Virus record (IMG/VR): IMGVR_UViG_3300047554_000702
Span: 1-58,348 of that record
Direction: 5' to 3' (one strand)
Source: a virus
DNA: 58,348 nucleotides
Shown here: positions 41,353 through 47,818 of the stretch, in pieces
How positions within the stretch are numbered: the first letter of the stretch is position 1
Layout: each line of letters opens with the position of its first letter
Notes under the pieces: generated by a model
What the model was told of the DNA's origin: nothing
The model's input: only the letters and a program-made list of their open reading frames with translations
Database searches by the model: none
Made by a program: the position numbers and the translations under genes

Positions 41353-42374
41353 CACGCCACCCCATGAGCAAAGTCGATCACATAGCGAACCCGGCACCGG
41401 CACAGCACGACCTCGCGCGGTGGAGCACCGAGCGAGGTGTCGTGCGGGTGCATCATCCTTGCACCCGTCACAGGCGACACGAACGGCTCGTCGATGCCCA
41501 CCCGTTGCCCGTCCATCTCAGCGTGAGAATGGCGCACGCGGCTGTCCCCGGCGCTGTCCCACACCTTCTCTGCGGCAGCGAGCGGCAGATCGGACTGCAG
41601 GAGCGCTTGCCTGGTCGCCTCAAACTCGCTGCGATTGAGTGCAGCGAGCGCTTCGCTTCGACCGATTGTTTCACCGCGATGCTTGAGTGCATTGTCCTCA
41701 TAGCGCGTGATAAGCCGTTCGACCGTTTCGAGCGGTAGAGGTCTGTTTTCCTCGATCGCCTTGCGCACCACGCTGTCGAACCGCTTGTCCCGCAGACCCA
41801 TGTCGAAATAGCCCGGATCGAGCGTGAGCAGCTTCTGACGCGCGCTCTGAGCCCATCCGATTTGGCCGGTCGTCAAACCGACCGCACCGCCTTCACGCCG
41901 CCCGGTTTCGCGATTGACACGGCCAACCAGATCCAGCGCAATGTTTCGAGGGTTGCGACCTTCTGCCAGACCGCGCTGAAGTGATGTTCGGACGGATTGA
42001 CGCACGTCTTCGCCGATCTCGGTCACAAGTCCGCTCGACCGCTCTTGCAGCCACGCTTCCGCTTCCCTGTCTCGCACGTTGAATCGCATCACGGTTCTAA
42101 CTCCGTCGCGTGCAGTAGCATATTTCGGTAGACCCGCGATTAACGCCAAACCGCCCGCTTCAAAGGTCTGTAGCATTGCAACATAGTAGCCGCTGAATAC
42201 AGCCGGGTTGTAACCGAGAGCACGCAGCACACCCTGTTCGTCACCGCGTTCGATCATGCGGATCAATTCGGCCAATATCGCACTGTCGCGAATTTCACGC
42301 AGACCGTTGAGAATAGCGTCGCGCACAATCGGCGCGAACTTCTCAAGCAGTTCTCTGAGTTGCTTTTCGGTCAT
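41352..42374 (-). CDS. Minor head protein, SPP1 gp7/Mu gpF-like
   Basis: 340 aa. The C-terminal domain carries WDSAGDSRVRHSHAEMDGQRV, FVSPVTGARMMHPHDTSLGAP and EVVLCRCRVRYVI, the signature of the phage Mu gpF/SPP1 gp7 head morphogenesis family. The long N-terminal part is helical. It normally lies near the portal gene, but here portal and coat genes are about 3-5 kb away. Coupled to the next connector. Confidence 0.88.
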   Translation of the reverse strand: MTEKQLRELLEKFAPIVRDAILNGLREIRDSAILAELIRMIERGDEQGVLRALGYNPAVFSGYYVAMLQTFEAGGLALIAGLPKYATARDGVRTVMRFNVRDREAEAWLQERSSGLVTEIGEDVRQSVRTSLQRGLAEGRNPRNIALDLVGRVNRETGRREGGAVGLTTGQIGWAQSARQKLLTLDPGYFDMGLRDKRFDSVVRKAIEENRPLPLETVERLITRYEDNALKHRGETIGRSEALAALNRSEFEATRQALLQSDLPLAAAEKVWDSAGDSRVRHSHAEMDGQRVGIDEPFVSPVTGARMMHPHDTSLGAPPREVVLCRCRVRYVIDFAHGVA

Positions 42375-42375
42375 G

Positions 42376-42741
42376 CTACTTCCTGACCATCACAGTCCAA
42401 CTGACGGGGTTGCCCGCAGCGGGTCGAGCCATGATCATAGTAATCTTATGGTCCACACCGTCGATGCGGACGATGTGACCGAGTACCGGTACAGGTGATA
42501 CACCATCGTTCGGAATGCTCAACTGCTTGTCGGTGACGAGCACATTGGTTCCGTCCACGTATTTCGTGCTGACCGGTCGAGCCGTGGCATTGAGCGCGAC
42601 AGGTGTACCCGGCGCGGACGTAGATGGTAGATCAGGCCGTGCGCCGGGTGTGACATTGATCGGCACATACCGCACATCGCCCTGCTTGAACTCAGCGTGC
42701 AACTCGCTCGAAACCTGTCGCAGATCATCATATATCGACAT
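42376..42741 (-). CDS. Head-tail adaptor (head closure-like)
   Basis: 121 aa. Strands such as VRYVPINVTPGARPD and VPVLGHIVRIDGVDHKITMIMARP fit the small beta-barrel head closure/adaptor proteins (gpFII-like). Located just downstream of the DnaT-like connector in gene order, interrupted by the divergent gene at 42812. Overlaps no neighbour but lies 2 bp from the next gene. Confidence 0.65.
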   Translation of the reverse strand: MSIYDDLRQVSSELHAEFKQGDVRYVPINVTPGARPDLPSTSAPGTPVALNATARPVSTKYVDGTNVLVTDKQLSIPNDGVSPVPVLGHIVRIDGVDHKITMIMARPAAGNPVSWTVMVRK

Positions 42742-42746
42742 AGAAC

Positions 42747-42774
42747 TTGACCACCCTGTAAGTTATGCTATTAG
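42747..42774 (+). promoter_or_regulatory. Promoter of the isolated plus-strand gene
   Basis: TTGACC at 42747-42752, 16 bp, TATTAG at 42769-42774. The predicted start is near 42781, followed by AGGAG at 42800-42804 and the GTG at 42812. A CTGTAAGTTAT element, related to the recurrent GGTAAGTTTT motif, lies in the spacer. Confidence 0.6.
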
Positions 42775-42811
42775 CGATTCGTCACACACCAACTCAGACA
42801 GGAGAAACATC

Positions 42812-43150
42812 GTGGCGAACACCGAACCGATCGTGATGGTCGGCGACATTGACATTGCACTTCCCCCGAAGCCGTCGCGCGGCGGCACCGGCAAGACCAA
42901 GTATCCGTTCGACAGCCTTGAGGTCGGCAAGTTCTTCTCGCTGAAGAACAAGACGCGACGTGCAATGGCTGGCCCGGTCGGGCTTGCAAACAAGCGCTTC
43001 CGTGACGTGCTCAAGAACGAAGCCGGTGAAACCGTCAGCACCAAGCAGAACCGTGAATTTTACGCGGCCGATGTTGATGCTGAACTGGCGAAGTCGCTCA
43101 AGGGTACGCCGCACGAAGGTGCGATTACCCTCGTCATTCGCAGCGTGTAA
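42812..43150 (+). CDS. Isolated plus-strand gene within the head block, DUF7303-like
   Basis: 112 aa from GTG 42812. Core KYPFDSLEVGKFFSL...TRRAMAGPVGLANKRF resembles small phage proteins of the DUF7303 type, whose function is unknown. It is the only plus-strand gene between 22400 and 55186 and has its own promoter, ribosome binding site and strong terminator (43183-43222). The signals suggest a separately timed, abundant product such as a regulator. Confidence 0.8.
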   Translation: MANTEPIVMVGDIDIALPPKPSRGGTGKTKYPFDSLEVGKFFSLKNKTRRAMAGPVGLANKRFRDVLKNEAGETVSTKQNREFYAADVDAELAKSLKGTPHEGAITLVIRSV

Positions 43151-43182
43151 TCCCCCCCTTCTCTCAACGCACGCTGCGCACT

Positions 43183-43222
43183 GCCCCCGCGCTCGCTTCG
43201 GCTGAGTTGCGGGGGCTTTTTT
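43183..43222 (+). terminator. Strong rho-independent terminator
   Basis: GCCCCCGC (43183-43190) pairs with GCGGGGGC (43209-43216), followed by six T (43217-43222). The loop contains a smaller GC-rich fold. It ends the 42812 transcript. The last T bases overlap the stop codon of the convergent connector gene. Confidence 0.92.
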
Positions 43223-43718
43223 ATCCACGGACGATGCCGCTCGAAATGGACGAAACGCCGCCGTTGCCTTCCATGATCGGCGCGAGAATTTGTCCGATGA
43301 TCGGAAACTGAGCCTGTACCTGCTGTGCGCTCAGATTGAGGTATTCAGCGCTCACCGAGCCCTCGATCGAAACCCGCTTGTATCGCGGCGGCGTGTAATC
43401 GGTCTGCAGCACCGCAGGGTTTTGTAGGTGGCGCAGTGCAGCTTCGTATGTCGCTTGCTCGATCTCGACCGGCACAGTCTCTGAACTGACAGGGTATCCT
43501 TCGCGGTCCTGCACCCAGCTGCGCGGCCAGTCGCGGATCTGCTGCTGCCGGTCGCCGACCTTGTATCCAGGCCAACGATAGCCAAAAGCCCCGTCCAGCC
43601 ATTCAGACGCGACGAGCAGAGCCACGTTGACCTCTGAGTCGGTGTAATCGCTGGCGTCTCGACCGCGCGCCGTGTGGTACGCCTGAAACGCCGCCGCTGT
43701 GCCGTAAAATTCGGTCAC
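43221..43718 (-). CDS. Head-tail connector, DnaT-like/gp6-like
   Basis: 165 aa from GTG 43718 with GGAG 6 bp upstream. Contains YHTARGRDASDYTDSEVNVALLVASEWLDG and GYRWPGYKVGDRQQQIRDWPR, the pattern of the DnaT-like connector family at the head-tail joint. Next in line after the coat-region gene at 43788. Confidence 0.8.
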   Translation of the reverse strand: MTEFYGTAAAFQAYHTARGRDASDYTDSEVNVALLVASEWLDGAFGYRWPGYKVGDRQQQIRDWPRSWVQDREGYPVSSETVPVEIEQATYEAALRHLQNPAVLQTDYTPPRYKRVSIEGSVSAEYLNLSAQQVQAQFPIIGQILAPIMEGNGGVSSISSGIVRG

Positions 43719-43732
43719 CTGTCACTCCATCG

Positions 43733-43761
43733 AAAAAGGGCGGCAGGATCGCCCGCCGCCC
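43733..43761 (-). terminator. Rho-independent terminator (minus strand)
   Basis: On the minus strand GGGCGGC (43761-43755) pairs with GCCGCCC (43744-43738), then five T (43737-43733). It stands between the gene at 43788-44150 and the connector at 43718. It probably gives partial termination that lowers expression of connector genes. Confidence 0.8.
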
Positions 43762-43787
43762 CTCATATCACGCTGTCTGCGCAGGCG

Positions 43788-44150
43788 CTAGGCTTGCTTG
43801 GCGGTGATCTCAGCCAGCGCCGCCTTGGCCTTTGCTTCGGTCTGATAACCATCGACCACGATGCCGAGTGCTTCAGCCGCTTCACCGTCGATCTTCGCAC
43901 CGAGTTCGTTCACGATGAAGAACTTGGCACCGGACTTCATCACGAGCAGCTTTTGCGCCGGGGCCGGATCGGGGTTGGTCGCCGCAGGGTCTGCCGGAAC
44001 CGGATCGGGTTCGACGGCATCGTAAAGCGCCATCGTTTCCGGGTCGAAATCTTCCTCGTTGATGCGGACGGGGCCGTTCTCGGTTTTGATCGTGACGGTC
44101 GGCAGGATGCCGCTGGAATATGCCAGCGCGGTCAGTGCAATGAGTTTCAT
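43788..44150 (-). CDS. Small head-associated protein
   Basis: 120 aa from ATG 44150. Begins MKLIALTALAYSSGILPTVTI, a short hydrophobic motif shared with the portal and scaffold N-termini. Then comes an acidic stretch, a Pro/Ala linker (PVPADPAATNPDPAP), and a C-terminal IVNELGAKIDGEAAEALGIVVDGY. Followed by a terminator, which suggests a stoichiometric virion protein such as a decoration or joining protein. No family recognised. Confidence 0.65.
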   Translation of the reverse strand: MKLIALTALAYSSGILPTVTIKTENGPVRINEEDFDPETMALYDAVEPDPVPADPAATNPDPAPAQKLLVMKSGAKFFIVNELGAKIDGEAAEALGIVVDGYQTEAKAKAALAEITAKQA

Positions 44151-44216
44151 GTGCGGTCCTCGTGTTGATGAGGTGAAAACCTTACCACACAAAAAACAAC
44201 CCCGCCACCCTTTCGA

Positions 44217-44894
44217 TCAGCCAGCGGCAACTGCTCGCTCGACGTCCCAACCTCTTTCTAGAATACGCTTGCGCAGCTTTTTCTCGGGGATGCCCGTTCT
44301 CTGCCCCAACTGTTTCATTGTGTGCATCGCGCCTTCGTATTCAACACGACGTTCGATGCGTCTTGGTATCATCGACTTTTTTGTAATGTAAGGTTCGTCG
44401 GCGGGTATGCCGCGCTCCTGCTTCATTCTAGCCAGACGAGTATCGCGCGCTATCTTCATGCGTTCATGTGGTCCCATGATGTCCTCAGTGAGTGCCCGCT
44501 CTACACTCCACCCTTTGATCTGTAGTCTAGTGTGCAGAGTACCCGCGTTGATTCCTATTTCTTCGGCCCAAGTCGATATGTTCTGAGTTTTTCCGTTGAA
44601 CTCGATCATTACTGACGACCGTCTATTTTGATGATTTTGCTTGGCCGTGACCCATCTTACGTTGTCAGGTGTATAGTCACCGTTGTTGTTGATCCGATCT
44701 AAGTGAGCACCATCGAAATAACCACCGGGTAGTTGTCGAGTGTAAGTGTAAGGATCGTGCCAATCATCACACACCTTAATGCCACGACCCCCGTAGTTCT
44801 TGAAGGTGGAGCATTCAGGGTTGTAACAACGATCCATCATGTTTTGCCAGCGACGAACGAATGGCTTGATGCGCGTCCAAGTTTCAAAATCCAT
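44217..44894 (-). CDS. HNH homing endonuclease-like protein
   Basis: 225 aa from ATG 44894. MMDRCYNPECSTFKNYGGRGIKVCDDW followed by HLDRINNNGDYTPDNVRWVTAKQN is a typical phage HNH endonuclease (H-N-N). The C-terminal half contains two similar DNA-binding modules: STWAEEIGINAGTLHTRLQIKGWSVERAL and MKQLGQRTGIPEKKLRKRILERGWDVERAV. It sits right behind the coat gene terminator, a free-standing mobile gene beside an essential gene. Confidence 0.9.
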   Translation of the reverse strand: MDFETWTRIKPFVRRWQNMMDRCYNPECSTFKNYGGRGIKVCDDWHDPYTYTRQLPGGYFDGAHLDRINNNGDYTPDNVRWVTAKQNHQNRRSSVMIEFNGKTQNISTWAEEIGINAGTLHTRLQIKGWSVERALTEDIMGPHERMKIARDTRLARMKQERGIPADEPYITKKSMIPRRIERRVEYEGAMHTMKQLGQRTGIPEKKLRKRILERGWDVERAVAAG

Positions 44895-44898
44895 AGAT

Positions 44899-44933
44899 AA
44901 GGCCACCTTGCTAATTGGTAGCAAGGTGGCCTT
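44899..44933 (-). terminator. Perfect 14-bp hairpin after the coat protein gene
   Basis: AAGGCCACCTTGCT (44899-44912) and its exact complement (44920-44933) enclose a 7-nt loop. It lies between the coat stop (44968) and the HNH start (44894). T content after the stem is low, so it may act as an mRNA-stabilising end or a processing site as much as a terminator. Confidence 0.7.
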
Positions 44934-44967
44934 AATTCGTTGGGGTGTCAAGGCTTACAAGCCTAAG

Positions 44968-46203
44968 TTACCCAAGCAGAAGGGCGATATGCTCCGTTTT
45001 CGAAGCGTGCGCGCCCCATGCGAGACCAATCTCACCGTACATCATGCGGTAGCCTGGATAGATGGCGAACTCGAAGGTGAGCCCGCTGCGCGGATCGGTC
45101 ACCAGCATCACATCGACCGCGAGATCACCGCTTTCGGGGCGAGCAGGCGGGCGAGCAGCAAGGTGGAGCGCATCCATCGAGAAACCGACACCGGCCACAG
45201 CGTAGCTGTTGGTGACGGTGATCGCGGTAGCCGATGCCGGAATGGCCTGAAGCAGACCCGGAGCGGCCAGAACGATCGTGCCACCACCCGACACATCTGC
45301 GTCGCCAGTCACAACCCGATAACGATTGGGATCGCCCGCGAAGCTGACGAAATCGTTGGCAAGGATCGTGCCGGTGCCTGCCGAAGCGAGCGTGATGGTG
45401 CGTGCGCCGACAGCATAACCGGCGTTGTTGGTGGTAGCGCTGGCTGCGGTGCCCTTGGTGTGCGAGCGCGGCTGACCGGTTTCCTTCACCGAGAAGTTGA
45501 AGATGTCCATCAGTTCACCCTGACGCAGGGTCATCTGATCACCGGCTTCATTCACGCGGGTCAGGTTCTTGGTCGAACGCAGGTTGGCACCAGCGGACGT
45601 GTTGAGCACCAGCGAGCGGCCCGACGCAGGTGCGCCGTTGTCGTCCAGAATCTTGCGGATCTGAGCGATGTCGCCGAGGTGATCGACCGAAGTGCCGAAC
45701 GGTGTGGTGCCTGCGGTGCCGAATGCACGCGATGCAGCGCGAGCCGCAACCGTCGAAACGGTGCTTTCGACCGCGTTGGTCAGAGTGCGCAGCGACTGTG
45801 CAACGATCATCGCCTGTGCCGACTGGTACGACGGACCCGAACCGGCATTGAGCGAACGCTGTTCCTCAGCGACGAAGTTGAACTTCGCAGCCTTGGCATC
45901 AGTGATCGTCATGGTGCCCGTCTCGAACACGTTGTCGAAGTTGCTGGGCGGGGTCATCGCCGGAACGATGTCGCTCAAGGTCTGCGGCGGCGCGATCGGA
46001 TACTGCACGGTCTGGCCGACAGCAGCGGCTTCGACGCCGGGTGCACGCATGACGGACGGGATGTAGCCGACCAGTTCGCGCGAAACCACATCCATTGCGG
46101 TGTAGATGTCGCCGACGATCGCGGTCAGGGTGTTGGCATATGCGGGCATGTGACCGATCATCGGTGCGGTGCGCGCAAGCAGGATCTGCTTCATGTTGGA
46201 CAT
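44968..46203 (-). CDS. Major capsid protein, P22 coat-like
   Basis: 411 aa from ATG 46203, with GAGG six bases upstream. The sequence MSNMKQILLARTAPMIGHM, then PIAPPQTLSDIVPAMTPP, ILDDNGAPASGRSLVLNTSAGANLR, RVNEAGDQMTLRQGELMDIFNFSVKETGQ and NRYRVVTGDADVS follow the P22 gp5-like coat family (HK97 fold with an inserted domain). Own promoter at 46298-46325, hairpin after the gene, and scaffold plus portal upstream. This family assembles around a scaffold, normally without proteolysis. Confidence 0.88.
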   Translation of the reverse strand: MSNMKQILLARTAPMIGHMPAYANTLTAIVGDIYTAMDVVSRELVGYIPSVMRAPGVEAAAVGQTVQYPIAPPQTLSDIVPAMTPPSNFDNVFETGTMTITDAKAAKFNFVAEEQRSLNAGSGPSYQSAQAMIVAQSLRTLTNAVESTVSTVAARAASRAFGTAGTTPFGTSVDHLGDIAQIRKILDDNGAPASGRSLVLNTSAGANLRSTKNLTRVNEAGDQMTLRQGELMDIFNFSVKETGQPRSHTKGTAASATTNNAGYAVGARTITLASAGTGTILANDFVSFAGDPNRYRVVTGDADVSGGGTIVLAAPGLLQAIPASATAITVTNSYAVAGVGFSMDALHLAARPPARPESGDLAVDVMLVTDPRSGLTFEFAIYPGYRMMYGEIGLAWGAHASKTEHIALLLG

Positions 46204-46297
46204 GATGAACCTCATGGTTGAAGATGTGGGGGTTTCGCCCGTTCATCTCGAACTGCGGCTCAAGGTGCGATCATCTCGATCTGCCACGCTCATGCAC

Positions 46298-46325
46298 GTT
46301 ACACGTGTGGTGTGTTGTTAGTCAA
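46298..46325 (-). promoter_or_regulatory. Promoter of the major capsid gene
   Basis: TTGACT at 46325-46320, 16 bp, TGTAAC at 46303-46298, directly behind the tmRNA terminator. It gives a leader of about 85-90 nt before the coat start. The independent promoter fits the need for abundant coat protein. Confidence 0.6.
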
Positions 46326-46329
46326 CAGC

Positions 46330-46356
46330 AAAAGGGCGCACCTTTCGATGCGCCCT
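46330..46356 (-). terminator. Terminator of the tmRNA gene
   Basis: AGGGCGCA (46356-46349 on the minus strand) pairs with TGCGCCCT (46340-46333), 8-nt loop, followed by TTTT. It separates the tmRNA transcript from the coat promoter. Confidence 0.82.
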
Positions 46357-46826
46357 CCCAGCGTGCCAACGCTTAACTCTCGGGGGGGGGGCTGGCACCT
46401 CCCCTTCCCTCACAGTGAATGCCAGACACCGTTCGGAGTACCTGTGAAACTCTGTGGCCCGTCCTGTTTCCCGGTGGAGCCGTACCGATGTTTCGTGCCG
46501 TTAGGCGGCGAGACGATGTGCCATTGCTGGCTCGTTGTCGTTGACAGTTAAGTCTTCTGTGCCGTTGCGGTGGCCCAAGCCGGATCGCGCTCAATTTCGC
46601 TCCACACCGTCGATCCTAGTTCACGCCCATCAACTGCACCGGACAGCAACGCCTATCCGTTCTGTTCAGCGTATCACTCGGTCATAACCTCACGGGCCGA
46701 GCCGGTGCAAATGGTGGACGTGGCGGGTACTGCCCCCGCGTCCGGTGTTTCCCTACGTTGATCGAGTTACGATCATCGACAGACTATATGTCCTCAATGC
46801 GTCCCTGCGGTCTGCCAGCGCCGCAT
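46357..46826 (-). ncRNA. ssrA: Circularly permuted (two-piece type) tmRNA
   Basis: Reading the minus strand, the acceptor half comes first: GTAGGGAAACACCGGACG (up to 46738), a T-arm GCGGG-GGCAGTA-CCCGC (46739-46723), CACGTCC (46722-46716), A and CCA ending at 46712. After an 83-nt intervening loop the other half starts with GGGCGTG (46628-46622), which pairs over all 7 bp with CACGTCC (one G-U). It continues AAC-TAGGATCGACGG (46618-46607), the tmRNA 5' signature. The tag frame GTC-AAC-GAC-AAC... (46545-46501) encodes VNDNEPAMAHRLAA, then TAA. GAG-c-GCGATC (46592-46583) can pair with GATCGT-aa-CTC (46774-46764) as helix P2. Exact ends, pseudoknots and a C10 run near 46382-46391 remain unresolved. 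Confidence 0.93.
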
Positions 46827-46832
46827 TCGAAT

Positions 46833-46861
46833 CACCTAGAACAAGTGGTAAGTTTTGTCAA
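46833..46861 (-). promoter_or_regulatory. tmRNA promoter with recurrent CTTACC element
   Basis: TTGACA at 46861-46856, 17 bp, TAGGTG at 46838-46833. The spacer holds AAAACTTACC (complement of GGTAAGTTTT at 46847-46856). Transcription should begin near 46826, just upstream of the acceptor half. Confidence 0.6.
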
Positions 46862-46950
46862 GCCCTGTTACAACAATGCACCGGAAGCGGTGACGAGACA
46901 CTTCCGGTGCATTGGATCGACTGGTCAGCTTGGCCCTGACCAGGATACTC

Positions 46951-47760
46951 TTACACGATCTGCAGTTCGCCCTTGGCGACACGCTGTCCGATGATCGCCT
47001 TGTCGTGTTGACCCAGCTTGTCGAAGTCGGCGCGCGTCATGACCTTGCCGTTGCCGCGATTGCCGCCACCGCCGCCCGATCCTGTGCCGCTCTGTGTCGG
47101 TGCGAGCAGCAACTTGTCCTTGTCGGGGCGCTCGTTGATGAACATCTCGATTGCCTCATCGACCGAAGCGATTTCACCCTTGCCGTTGTAGACCGTTTCG
47201 CCATTGGGTCGGACTGGTACGAGTTGACCGTCTTCGATCTTGAAGTTGTTTTGAAACGCGGCTTCAACGAAGTCACGGGGTACAGCGAGGCGTTCGTTGA
47301 GGAAGGTCGAAGAACTGAAAGCGCTCTTGCGCAGCAAGTCGTTTGCCCGCTGTTCGGCTGCAGTCAGCTTCTCGCTCATTTCCTTGATCTGAGGTTCGTA
47401 CTGACCGACAATGCTGGTCTTGATCTTCTCGATCTCGCCTTTGTTCACCAGATCGTCAAGGTTGATGTCCTTGGTCTTCTCGATCGCGGCACGCGCTGCT
47501 TCAGGATCAAGATCACCGAACTTTGCCAGCTTCGCCTTTGCCTCGGTGAGTTCGGTGCGCCGTGCGGCGCTCTCGGCATTGATACGTTGCACGTAGCCGG
47601 GTGCAATCGAAGTTTCCTTGCCTGCATCGTCAAGCATGATCGGGTTGCCGCTGGAATCGGTGACGAGTGCACCACTGTCATCGGTCTTCCATCCCGCCTT
47701 GTTTTCGTAAGCAACGGCGTTGAGCGCCGTGGTCAGCAGCATGATTTTTTGCAGTCGCAT
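46951..47760 (-). CDS. Scaffold protein, DUF6651-like
   Basis: 269 aa with AGAGGA six bases before ATG 47760. Central helical part (about 60-150: AESAARRTELTEAKAKLAKFGDL... and KEMSEKLTAAEQRANDLLRKSA) and a C-terminal Gly-rich linker followed by a short basic helix (VMTRADFDKLGQHDKAIIGQRV). These are the features of phage scaffold proteins encoded between portal and coat genes. Starts MRLQKIMLLTTALNAVAYENKAG, a motif echoed in the portal N-terminus. Confidence 0.82.
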   Translation of the reverse strand: MRLQKIMLLTTALNAVAYENKAGWKTDDSGALVTDSSGNPIMLDDAGKETSIAPGYVQRINAESAARRTELTEAKAKLAKFGDLDPEAARAAIEKTKDINLDDLVNKGEIEKIKTSIVGQYEPQIKEMSEKLTAAEQRANDLLRKSAFSSSTFLNERLAVPRDFVEAAFQNNFKIEDGQLVPVRPNGETVYNGKGEIASVDEAIEMFINERPDKDKLLLAPTQSGTGSGGGGGNRGNGKVMTRADFDKLGQHDKAIIGQRVAKGELQIV

Positions 47761-47788
47761 CGGATTTCCTCTTTTGACGTGTGAGCCA

Positions 47789-47818
47789 CACCTACCATGC
47801 GGTAAGTGTGTCAGTCAA
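47789..47818 (-). promoter_or_regulatory. Candidate scaffold promoter with CTTACC element
   Basis: TTGACT at 47818-47813, an 18-bp spacer with CACACTTACC, and TAGGTG at 47794-47789. It overlaps the last codons of the portal gene. The -10 hexamer is the same as that of the tmRNA promoter. Confidence 0.45.

Noticed and set aside
44839-46221. A 460-codon plus-strand frame opposite the coat gene
   Set aside because: Antisense to the coat protein with its own signals; composition is typical of a reverse-strand shadow.
46312-46761. Plus- and minus-strand frames within the tmRNA locus
   Set aside because: The region is explained by the tmRNA halves, promoter and terminator; the frames have no start signals.
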